Positions 7,893 through 15,677 of a DNA stretch of 64,000 nucleotides are shown here, piece after piece (the stretch's first letter is position 1; every line of letters begins with the position of its first letter). This stretch comes from Marinobacter sp. EhC06 (GTDB taxonomy: Bacteria; Pseudomonadota; Gammaproteobacteria; Pseudomonadales; Oleiphilaceae). The stretch spans positions 62,001 through 126,000 of the forward strand of contig NZ_LXYO01000034.1 of assembly GCF_001650915.1 (NCBI RefSeq). Reading direction: 5' to 3'. The notes under the pieces are model-generated. The model did not search any database, was not told where the DNA came from, and saw only the letters and a list, made by a program, of their open reading frames with translations. A program made the position numbers and the translations under genes.

Positions 7893-9584
7893 TCAATCCA
7901 GGGGGCAAGGCTTGGATATGCCATACCCTTGGGCGTAGTCGAGACCAAGCTCTACAAGCCGGTTTTTGACTTCGTCGTTTTCAACGAATTCCGCCACCGT
8001 CTTGAGGCCGGCGGCGTGTCCGATCCGATTGCAGGCATCGACAATTCCCAGATCAATCGGATCGGTCAGAAGGTTACGAACAAAACCACCGTCGACTTTC
8101 AGATAATCCACTGGCAAAGCCTTGAGGTAGGAGAAGGAACTCATACCCGCCCCAAAATCGTCCAGAGCAAATTCGAAGCCCCTTTTCTTGGCGGTATTGA
8201 TGAACTGTTGCGTCACATTGAGGTTTGCGATCGCCGAGGTCTCAGTAATCTCAAAGCACACGCGCTCGGGCTTGAGATGGTGGGTATCCGCAAGCTCGCA
8301 GATGTACAGAAAAAGCCCTGGCTCATTGAAGGAACTGCCGGACAGGTTGATAAAAAAGGTGCCGGTTTCCTCTCGGCCCAGGCCAGTCTGATCAAGGTAT
8401 CGAAAAGCCAATTCAATGACTTTGCGATCGATTTTGGTCATCAGGCTAAAGCGCTCGGCCGCTGGAATAAAGGCGCCGGGCAGAATGATGTCATCCCCTT
8501 CCTTGAGGCGAACAAGGAACTCTGTTCGGTATCCGTCAGTATCGTTCGGCTGCAATGAGACCATATCCTGCTTCCAGAGACAGAAGCTGTCCGATTGCAG
8601 GGCCTGCTGAATCCGGCTGGTCCAGTGCATGTCATTTTGACGTTGCTGCATGTCCACATCATTCGACTGGTACAGTTGGACATTGTTGCGGCCTCGATCT
8701 TTAGCGGCGTAGCATGCAAGATCTGCATGGGATAGAAGCTCGCTGGCATTGTCGTACTGCTTGTCGATCAGCACCATGCCGATGCTGAGGGATACGGAAA
8801 AAGGTTTGTTTTGCCAGACAAAGCGAAATTCGCTGACTTCCTGGCACAACTTCTCGGCAACTCTACGTGCATAAAAACCATCGCAGCCATGCAGCAAAAT
8901 GCCGAATTCATCGCCGCCCAGTCGCGCCAAGGTGTCATCAGATCGGATATGCTCGGATAGCAGAGCCGCGATCTGCTTGAGCAGATGATCACCCGCGATG
9001 TGGCCACAGGTATCATTGATGATCTTGAACTGGTCCAAATCAAGATACAGCAGTACATGATCCCCACCGTCGTTGTGGGTATCTTCGAGAGCCCCCATAA
9101 GGCGACGTTCAAATTCCCGACGATTCACCAGGTCAGTCAAACTGTCGTGGTATGCCATGTATTCCAGCGTGCTCTCTGCCGCGCGTTTCGCCCGGCGAAT
9201 CGAACCTTCCCGAACCTCTCGGTCAATGGCCGGAATCAACCGGGAAAGGTTGTCCTTCATGATGTAATCCTGGGCACCTGCTTTCATGGCGGTTACAGCA
9301 ACGCCTTCCCCTATGGTGCCTGAAACGATGATTACTGGTAGATCTGCGGAATGTTCCCGTGCCAGTTCCAGAACCCGGAACGATGAGAACCCTGGCATGT
9401 TGTGATCGGTGATCAATATGTCCCATTTGTTTTCGTGAAGAGCGCGACACAGGCGCTCTTCACTGTCTACCAGCTCGCTGTAGGGATCAATGCCGCCTTT
9501 ACGCAATTCGCGCAGGAGGAGCAATGCGTCGTCTTCAGAATCTTCGACGATCAACATTCTGAGTCGGCTGGCGGTCTCTGTCAT
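7893..9584 (-). CDS. Response regulator with GGDEF and EAL domains
   Basis: Cytosolic c-di-GMP enzyme of 563 residues. An N-terminal receiver (MLIVEDSEDDALLLL; phospho-acceptor Asp in WDILITDHNMPG) is followed by a GGDEF domain with intact RLGGDEFGILL and an EAL domain. In the EAL domain the signature reads EFL (TEFLVRLKEG), but DDFGAGMSSFSYLKALPVDYLKVD and the QGYGISKP end are conserved, so phosphodiesterase activity is plausible. The open frame goes to 9623; ATG 9584 is preferred because AAGGTGAAGG precedes it and the longer form would overlap the upstream receiver gene. Last gene of the yfiR-like/kinase/receiver operon. Confidence 0.9.
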   Translation of the reverse strand: MTETASRLRMLIVEDSEDDALLLLRELRKGGIDPYSELVDSEERLCRALHENKWDILITDHNMPGFSSFRVLELAREHSADLPVIIVSGTIGEGVAVTAMKAGAQDYIMKDNLSRLIPAIDREVREGSIRRAKRAAESTLEYMAYHDSLTDLVNRREFERRLMGALEDTHNDGGDHVLLYLDLDQFKIINDTCGHIAGDHLLKQIAALLSEHIRSDDTLARLGGDEFGILLHGCDGFYARRVAEKLCQEVSEFRFVWQNKPFSVSLSIGMVLIDKQYDNASELLSHADLACYAAKDRGRNNVQLYQSNDVDMQQRQNDMHWTSRIQQALQSDSFCLWKQDMVSLQPNDTDGYRTEFLVRLKEGDDIILPGAFIPAAERFSLMTKIDRKVIELAFRYLDQTGLGREETGTFFINLSGSSFNEPGLFLYICELADTHHLKPERVCFEITETSAIANLNVTQQFINTAKKRGFEFALDDFGAGMSSFSYLKALPVDYLKVDGGFVRNLLTDPIDLGIVDACNRIGHAAGLKTVAEFVENDEVKNRLVELGLDYAQGYGISKPCPLD

Positions 9585-9597
9585 TGCCTTCACCTTG

Positions 9598-10050
9598 TCA
9601 AAATGAGCGAACTGCGCTGGCATTCGGTACTCGGTTTACCTTCAACCAATAACGGGCTAATAAGGTCATCTGCTCCACGAATTCACGATAGTTAATGGGT
9701 TTGGTGATGAAGCTGTTGGCGCCCAGCCGATACGCCTCCAGAAGATCCGCTGGTTCATCAGAAGACGTGACCATGATTACCGGTAACCACTGAGTCAAGG
9801 GTGATGATCGCAAATGCCTCAGCACTTCTAGCCCTCCAACCTTGGGGAGCTTCACATCCAGTAACACCGCACCAAGGGACTCCACGTTCCTTGAAGGTTG
9901 GTCGCCGTCACCGAACAGAAATTTCAGGGCTTCTTCCCCGTCTTCAAGGACAATCACCGGGCTATCAACGCTGGCACTTTTCAGGGCGCGGACAGTGAGA
10001 ATCTGATCGTCAGGATTGTCTTCAATCACAAGGATTGAACGTACGTCCAT
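9598..10050 (-). CDS. Single-domain response regulator
   Basis: A 150-residue stand-alone receiver domain. The acidic pocket is ILVIEDNPDDQ, the phospho-acceptor is Asp65 in VLLDVKLPKVGG, the switch Thr/Ser lies in VIMVTSSDE, and the conserved Lys is in SFITKPIN. There is no output domain. Such receivers of the phytochrome-partner (Rcp1-like) type shuttle phosphate. It lies between the histidine kinase and the REC-GGDEF-EAL protein and so probably relays the kinase signal. Confidence 0.9.
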   Translation of the reverse strand: MDVRSILVIEDNPDDQILTVRALKSASVDSPVIVLEDGEEALKFLFGDGDQPSRNVESLGAVLLDVKLPKVGGLEVLRHLRSSPLTQWLPVIMVTSSDEPADLLEAYRLGANSFITKPINYREFVEQMTLLARYWLKVNRVPNASAVRSF

Positions 10051-10109
10051 ATTTCTGTTTGTCCTTCAATCAGTTGCGTTATAATTTTAATCTATTTATA
10101 AGTGTAGCG

Positions 10110-11558
10110 CTAACGCCGTGAAACAGGCAACGTGACGTCAAAACGGGCACCTTTCCCAACTTCGGAAGAGGCGGAAATGTCACCGTGATGGCGCCGAACA
10201 ACACGGTATACGGTCGCCAGACCAATCCCGGTACCACCGAATTCCGAGGGTGTGTGGAGGCGGTTGAACGCGACGAACAGTTTATCGATATAGCGCATGT
10301 CGAAGCCCACACCGTTATCCCGCACTTCAATCGTGATAGAACCTGCCGTTTCCACTGCGGACACATCAACCCGGCGCTTCTCGCCTCTGGCGCTGTACTT
10401 CCAGGCATTTTCGAGAAGATTCTGGAATGCCACCCGGAGCATCCGGCTGTCACCAACAACCTGAATGCCCTCCTGAATATTGACCTCCGTTGGCACGGAG
10501 TCGTCAATGTTCATCAGTTCATCCGAAATTTCGTGCAGAAGGTTCGTTAAATCAATCGATTCGTTCTCCATCGGCTGCCTGCTGACTCTGGACAGCACAA
10601 GTAGACCATCGATCAGGCTTGCCATTCGGACACTGGCAGCGCGAATTCGCCGCAGATAATCTTTCCCGGCGTCGTTGAGCTGTTCACCACAGTCTTCTTC
10701 AAGCGCCTGTCCAAAGCCCTCAATGGCCCTTAGAGGCTGACGGAGGTCGTGGGATACGGAGTAACTGAATGCCTCAAGCTCGCGATTTGCCATGCTCAGC
10801 TCTGATGTCCGTGCATCCACTATTCTTTCAAGGCTATCCCGACTCTCGAGAATGCGACGGTTCTGCTGTTCGATAGTCCCGATCATGTCATTGAAGGTGC
10901 TGCCCAGCCTGCCGAGTTCATCGGTTCCCGACACGGGCGCGCGAATGGTGTAATCATGATCTCTGGCGATACGCTCTGCGGTTTCCGAAAGCGTCAGGAT
11001 CGGCTCGGAGACAATGCGTTGAAGTCTCAGGGCCAGAACGACAAGGGCGAGTAGAATGATGGTTCCAACCGCAATAGTCACCAAAACAAAGGTACGTATG
11101 TGGTTCCGCATGACATCAAGGTGCGATGTCAGATACAAATGCCCAACAGTTTCGTTGTCCAGGGTCACAGGCATCCGAAGTTGGTAGGCATCACCCACAA
11201 AGCCGGCTTCAAGCGGTTGCATTATATCGGGACAAGGCCGCCTATCCTGACTTTCCAGAGCGGACAAAACCGCGCCGCCAGGAGTGTAAATGCAGGCTTG
11301 CCGGATGGTGCCGATTCTTTTAAGACTGGAGATAATGCTTCCGAGTTGTTCCCGGTCGGTAAATAACAGCGCTGCCGCAGATTGCTCGGCGAGTATGCCA
11401 CCGATGACATGGAGTTCTGATTCAAGCTGTTTACGATAATTCTGGTTTTCAACCAGGATGAGGCTGATACAAACCAGTGAAATACCCAGTGCACTGGTGA
11501 AGAGTGTAAGAAAAAGCAGTTTTGTTTTAAGCCGCCAATAACGCCATCGCCCGATCAT
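10110..11558 (-). CDS. CHASE8-type sensor histidine kinase
   Basis: Inner-membrane kinase of 482 residues. TM1 covers about 12-35. A periplasmic segment (36-152) contains ILAEQSAAALLFTDREQL, which resembles the CHASE8 sensor of the YfiN/TpbB diguanylate cyclases. TM2 covers about 157-179, followed by HAMP (180-232) and a HisKA domain with His270 in SYSVSHDLRQPLRA. The HATPase domain has the N box FQNLLENAWKYS, DNGVGFD and GGTGIGLA. It overlaps the YfiR-like gene by 4 bp, so a periplasmic YfiR-like protein probably restrains or tunes this kinase rather than a GGDEF enzyme. The likely phosphate acceptors are the two downstream receivers. Confidence 0.9.
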   Translation of the reverse strand: MIGRWRYWRLKTKLLFLTLFTSALGISLVCISLILVENQNYRKQLESELHVIGGILAEQSAAALLFTDREQLGSIISSLKRIGTIRQACIYTPGGAVLSALESQDRRPCPDIMQPLEAGFVGDAYQLRMPVTLDNETVGHLYLTSHLDVMRNHIRTFVLVTIAVGTIILLALVVLALRLQRIVSEPILTLSETAERIARDHDYTIRAPVSGTDELGRLGSTFNDMIGTIEQQNRRILESRDSLERIVDARTSELSMANRELEAFSYSVSHDLRQPLRAIEGFGQALEEDCGEQLNDAGKDYLRRIRAASVRMASLIDGLLVLSRVSRQPMENESIDLTNLLHEISDELMNIDDSVPTEVNIQEGIQVVGDSRMLRVAFQNLLENAWKYSARGEKRRVDVSAVETAGSITIEVRDNGVGFDMRYIDKLFVAFNRLHTPSEFGGTGIGLATVYRVVRRHHGDISASSEVGKGARFDVTLPVSRR

Positions 11559-12085
11559 CGCAACACCCTCACAGCCAGTTCGAGGAGTCGTGAATTGATC
11601 GTCAGGCCTGCGTCAGTCGCAGCCTTCAGGTTAATCTCAAAACGGATGACATTGCCTTGTTTGACGTAACCCACCATGCCGCCCTTGCGCGCAAATTCTG
11701 GTAGGTCGCTAACCGTTAACATGCCTTGCTGTCGGGCAAAATCAAAAAGTAGGTTCAGGTTTCTTGACTGCGATTCGCTGATATAGAGAACATCACAGCC
11801 GAATAAGTCTGACGTGATCTCGGGGTACTTGAGCTGGAGCTCCCTCCCCTGAGACAAACGGCCGCGAATCGGGTCGAGCAGTTCCTTGAAGGGGTCGGTC
11901 CCTACTATGCAGATTTCCAATGGCTCTGCGCTGTTTTCAGCATGGGACCAAGTAACAAAACGGGTGAAGTTGAAGAGAAATGCTGCTTTCACTTCATATT
12001 CGGAGCGGACGGATCCATGAGCGGGTGCAAAGCTCAAGCAGAATTGCAGCAAAGCAATAAGTAAAAATTTCAGGTGATCCCTCAC
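11555..12085 (-). CDS. YfiR-family periplasmic protein (DUF4154)
   Basis: A 176-residue secreted protein with a signal peptide of about 24 residues (LLIALLQFCLSFAPAHG), then the YfiR-family opening EYEVKAAFLFNFTRFVTW. It continues with ICIVGTDPF, a region ending in LYISES, and GNVIRFEINLKAATDAGLTINSRLLELA, the typical end of the family. YfiR in Pseudomonas is a redox-sensitive inhibitor of the CHASE8 cyclase YfiN. Only two cysteines follow the signal peptide here (in EICIVG and FGCDVL), fewer than in Pseudomonas YfiR. First gene of a four-gene operon; it overlaps the kinase by ATGA. Confidence 0.87.
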   Translation of the reverse strand: MRDHLKFLLIALLQFCLSFAPAHGSVRSEYEVKAAFLFNFTRFVTWSHAENSAEPLEICIVGTDPFKELLDPIRGRLSQGRELQLKYPEITSDLFGCDVLYISESQSRNLNLLFDFARQQGMLTVSDLPEFARKGGMVGYVKQGNVIRFEINLKAATDAGLTINSRLLELAVRVLR

Positions 12086-12261
12086 TTGTCATCCAGGATG
12101 CAGAAATTTGGTTCAGGGGAAACGCTAACAAGGAAGCCCAACACCAACGGAAGGTTAGCATTCAAAGGGCTGCCGTCAACTGTTACCCGCATCCATGTAT
12201 CCAACAGAGTCGGGTGTCAAAGCGGTGTCCAGCCAACGGCTTCAGTTGATCAGCGAAGAGT

Positions 12262-12873
12262 TTACTGCTTTAACAACTTGTCTTTGTGCGCCTCTGCCAA
12301 TTCTTCCAGAGTCACATATTCGCATTCGTTTTGTGCAAGAAAGGGGTCTGCGGAATCAATCAGGATGTTGTCGTCACGCATGAAGCGCCGGCCCAGCAAC
12401 GCAGGATAGGAAAACTTACCCCGGTCAGTAAGTGAGAATTGGGTGGTGTGGGTTGTGCCTGCGATGCAGAAATCCATCATCACCACATATCGCTTCTGTG
12501 AAGGCGCGCCTTTCCTCTTTATGAGTACTGTTCTCTCAACCGGGCGCTCGAACTCCAGGATGACGTCGTCATGGTCCAATTCCCCCTCTGTGGGCTGATC
12601 CTCGTGGTCGCCCAGTGGGATCTGGAAGCTGACCCATTCCTCGCCGTCGCGCTCAAAGCCCTCAATGTTTGCGGCGTGTAGTGATGAGGTTTTTGCGCCA
12701 GTATCCAGCCGGGCCTTGAGACGAAGGCTGGTATCCTGCATGACAACCCATTCAACGTAACCAAGGGTTTCCGGTGGGCGCTGATCCTTTTGTGCGTCGG
12801 TTTCGGCTGAAACCGCCATCGCTGATGGAAAAACCAATGCCACAGCCAACAACGCCCTGTTAACAAACCTCAT
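12262..12873 (-). CDS. Secreted retropepsin-like protein (PF05618 type)
   Basis: A 203-residue protein with a signal peptide (about 1-23, ending AVSA) and the aspartic-protease-like motif RLDTGAKTSSLHA. Further segments FSYPALLGRRFMRDDNILIDS match the family once called ATP-dependent zinc proteases and now seen as retropepsin-like. It is presumed periplasmic; the substrate is unknown. Its start overlaps the acpH stop by 4 bp, so the two are co-transcribed. Confidence 0.82.
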   Translation of the reverse strand: MRFVNRALLAVALVFPSAMAVSAETDAQKDQRPPETLGYVEWVVMQDTSLRLKARLDTGAKTSSLHAANIEGFERDGEEWVSFQIPLGDHEDQPTEGELDHDDVILEFERPVERTVLIKRKGAPSQKRYVVMMDFCIAGTTHTTQFSLTDRGKFSYPALLGRRFMRDDNILIDSADPFLAQNECEYVTLEELAEAHKDKLLKQ

Positions 12874-13445
12874 TCAATACCTCCTGCAAATTCCTGTAAA
12901 TCTGGGAAAAACGATAGAAATTTGTGCTCCAGTTCGTCCTGGTTTGCGCGGATCTCCGTGATCATGCCGGTAAAATCATTTCTGAACCGTATGCGCCCTG
13001 CAACGCGGTCCAGTGCCTTCCCGATGTTTTCAAGATCCTGATAGGCTCCGAACCAGTCGTTCCACACCATCATTCGGGTAACTCTGGCCATTTTGTCCGG
13101 CATTAGATGCTCTTTCTGCTGCAACTCGTTGTATATACGGCGAATAAACGCCTCTTGCTCAATTTCACTGAACCGGTCCCAGTGTTTGAGAAGAAAATGG
13201 TCATAGAGAATATCGAGCGCAACGCCGGCAAATCGACGACGTTGGCGGGAGAAGACCTGTTTGCTGGCGAGTACGTCGGGGTGCTGGTCGGTGAAGCTGT
13301 CAACCGCCCGATGGTGGCGGACGCCCTGCTTCACCGGGTCCGGCAGCGTCGAGAGATCGACGCCCCGGGTAAAGTCACCGAGGATGCTCCCCACCCGAGC
13401 TTCAGGTGAGTCCGGCGCGAGAAATACATGAGCCAGATGGTTCAA
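12870..13445 (-). CDS. acpH: Acyl carrier protein phosphodiesterase
   Basis: A 191-residue cytosolic hydrolase that removes the 4'-phosphopantetheine arm from holo-ACP. The family opening MNHLAHVFLA, the metal-site regions GDFTRG and HHRAVDSFTDQHP, and LDILYDHFLLKHW are all present at the normal length. It is translationally coupled to the downstream retropepsin-like gene. The neighbouring outer-membrane gene ends 24 bp upstream. Confidence 0.9.
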   Translation of the reverse strand: MNHLAHVFLAPDSPEARVGSILGDFTRGVDLSTLPDPVKQGVRHHRAVDSFTDQHPDVLASKQVFSRQRRRFAGVALDILYDHFLLKHWDRFSEIEQEAFIRRIYNELQQKEHLMPDKMARVTRMMVWNDWFGAYQDLENIGKALDRVAGRIRFRNDFTGMITEIRANQDELEHKFLSFFPDLQEFAGGIE

Positions 13446-13468
13446 ACAGTCTCCCCGGTGGCCTGGTT

Positions 13469-14011
13469 TCAGAAGTTGAACTGGATGCCGACGCCCAGAC
13501 CATCGACTTCGGCATTACTGTCTTCATAATAACGCATGTATTCAAGGTTGCCGGACAGGTTCGGCGCAAATTCCATATTCATGCCGATGCCATAGGACAC
13601 GTCCGTTTCATCCTCGGTGGCTGTGCCCAGAAACGAAGAAGCTTCGATTTCAACCCGGGTGAAGCCGAGGATAGCGTACGGGGTAATGGGTGATTCGTTG
13701 GCCAGATTGAACGTGGCGTAGCCGCCGAAGAAGTTATCCAGTGAATAATCGACTCCGCCGATGCGGTCATCATCCACGCCAAAACCGCCTCGCGCTTCGA
13801 TGCCCAGATACGGCGTCGCCATCACGCCAACTTTGGCAGACAGCGTGCCTACGTCGGCATCCGCGTTACCGCTCTCAAGGTTCATGAAAGTGTAGTTCAG
13901 GCCTGTGTAGAGCCCGCCAACGCCAGACTTGTACATATCCTGGGCGGATGCGGCTCCTGCAGCAGCCATACCGGTGGCAAAGATAACGGCAATTGAACGT
14001 ACGTGTTTCAT
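13469..14011 (-). CDS. Small outer-membrane beta-barrel protein
   Basis: A 180-residue protein with a cleavable signal peptide (cleavage near AASAQD, residue 23-24). Alternating hydrophobic strands follow: GLYTGLNYTFMNLES, YLGIEARGGFG and ITPYAILGFTRVEIEAS. It ends with the barrel signal GLGVGIQFNF, with a terminal Phe. The pattern fits an eight-stranded OmpA-like porin-fold protein without a peptidoglycan-binding domain. Function unknown; divergent from trkH across 145 bp. Confidence 0.82.
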   Translation of the reverse strand: MKHVRSIAVIFATGMAAAGAASAQDMYKSGVGGLYTGLNYTFMNLESGNADADVGTLSAKVGVMATPYLGIEARGGFGVDDDRIGGVDYSLDNFFGGYATFNLANESPITPYAILGFTRVEIEASSFLGTATEDETDVSYGIGMNMEFAPNLSGNLEYMRYYEDSNAEVDGLGVGIQFNF

Positions 14012-14156
14012 TTTTTATCTCCTTAACCGAATTGTTCGGTGTACATCGCTGAACTTGCACCAGACTGACGCGTTTTGCCATCAGAAAGATCCGCATTTAC
14101 GCGTTATTTACACCGATTTAATTCGCCGGTAATTTCAGCATCCGCGCGGTGTTACC

Positions 14157-15674
14157 TTGCGGAAGGCCGACCCCGCAGGTATTCTGACGCCGTCTCCCGG
14201 TATCAGCTGGCTCGAGCATCCATTGAGAAATCTCTACCCCGTCATTTTCATTGTCAGCGTCATGTTCGTGCTTTTGAGCATTTTCATGACATTGCCTGTC
14301 ATCCTGCTTGCGGGCTCTGAAGCGCCGAACGCCATGGCGTTTGCAGAATCGGCCGCCATTGTCTGGGGCCTCGGTATACTGGGAATGGCCGCCACCTACC
14401 GCAAACCGAGAGATCTGAAGCCCCGGTACATGTTCGTACTCACGGTATCTTCGTGGTTCATTATTGCCCTGTTTTCATCCCTTCCTTTCTATCTGAGTGA
14501 CCTGGGCATTTCTGCCGCAGACGCCTTTTTCGAGGGCACCTCGGGGATTACCACCACCGGGGCAACAGTGCTCAGCGGCCTCGATGATATGGACAGGGAT
14601 CTCTTGATCTGGCGGTCCATCCTGCAATGGATCGGTGGTATCGGGATTATCGGTATGTTCGTTGCGGTACTCCCGTTTCTGCGGGTCGGCGGCATGCGGC
14701 TGTTCGCCACCGAGTCTTCGGAATGGACCGACAAGGCTCTGCCAAGGATGAAAACACTCAGCCGTGGCTTGCTGGTGGTTTATCTGGCGTTTTCGATCAT
14801 TGCGGTGGTTACCTACTGGTTTTCTGGCATGACGCTCTTCGATGCCTTCAACCATGGTCTTACGAGCATCGCCACCGGTGGCTTTTCCACCTCGGATCTT
14901 TCCATGGGCAAGTTCAATGATCTGATCCTCATGGAAGCCACATTTTTCATGATTATCGGCAGCTTGCCCTTCTTCCTTTTCGTGCGTGAAATGCATGGCC
15001 AACACGGCGTTCTTTTCCGGGATCAGCAGGTGCGATTGTTTCTCGCGATCCTGTTTTTCGTACCGCTGTTTCTAACTCTTTACCGCTGGATGGTGTCACC
15101 GGTCCCCTTCGATCCCATCCATAACTATGCCTCTACCCTGTTTAACGTCACTTCTGTGGTAACCACCACCGGCTATGCCTCCGAAGATTATTCGGCCTGG
15201 GGCCCTCTGGCGTTCGTGCTGTTCTTTTTCCTGATGTTCGTGGGCGGCTGCTCTGGTTCCACGGCCGGCGGCATGAAAATCTTCCGGTTCCAGCTTTCCC
15301 TGATCATCCTGCGTGAGCAGTTGATGCGCCTGCTGCACCCTCGTGCGGTTCTTACCCGTAATTACAATGGCCGGGCCGTGAGTGATGAGATTATCTCGTC
15401 GATGATCGCCTACACGTTTATCTTCCTGCTCTGTCTTTTGCTGATCACGGTTGCCCTGGCCGCCATGCAGCTGGACTTTGTCACGGCACTGTCCGGCGCC
15501 CTCACCTCGCTGACCAATGTCGGCCCTGGCCTTGGGGACATCATTGGTCCTGCGGGTAATTTCGGGCCGCTTCCCGATGCCGCAAAATGGGTACTGTCTG
15601 TGGGTATGCTGATGGGGCGTCTGGAGATACTGAGCGTGGTGATCGTTCTATCGCCGGCGTTCTGGCGCAGCTGA
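14157..15674 (+). CDS. trkH: TrkH-type potassium uptake channel subunit
   Basis: Inner-membrane K+ transporter of up to 505 residues with about ten hydrophobic helices. The four selectivity-filter loops are recognisable: TSGITTTGATVL, TSIATGGFST, TSVVTTTGYAS and TSLTNVGPGLG. It works with a cytosolic TrkA, which is not in this window. The start is uncertain. The frame opens at TTG 14157 with no clear ribosome site, and the next in-frame ATG would cut into the first helix. It converges on glgP with a 3-bp gap. Confidence 0.92.
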   Translation: MRKADPAGILTPSPGISWLEHPLRNLYPVIFIVSVMFVLLSIFMTLPVILLAGSEAPNAMAFAESAAIVWGLGILGMAATYRKPRDLKPRYMFVLTVSSWFIIALFSSLPFYLSDLGISAADAFFEGTSGITTTGATVLSGLDDMDRDLLIWRSILQWIGGIGIIGMFVAVLPFLRVGGMRLFATESSEWTDKALPRMKTLSRGLLVVYLAFSIIAVVTYWFSGMTLFDAFNHGLTSIATGGFSTSDLSMGKFNDLILMEATFFMIIGSLPFFLFVREMHGQHGVLFRDQQVRLFLAILFFVPLFLTLYRWMVSPVPFDPIHNYASTLFNVTSVVTTTGYASEDYSAWGPLAFVLFFFLMFVGGCSGSTAGGMKIFRFQLSLIILREQLMRLLHPRAVLTRNYNGRAVSDEIISSMIAYTFIFLLCLLLITVALAAMQLDFVTALSGALTSLTNVGPGLGDIIGPAGNFGPLPDAAKWVLSVGMLMGRLEILSVVIVLSPAFWRS

Positions 15675-15677
15675 GGC

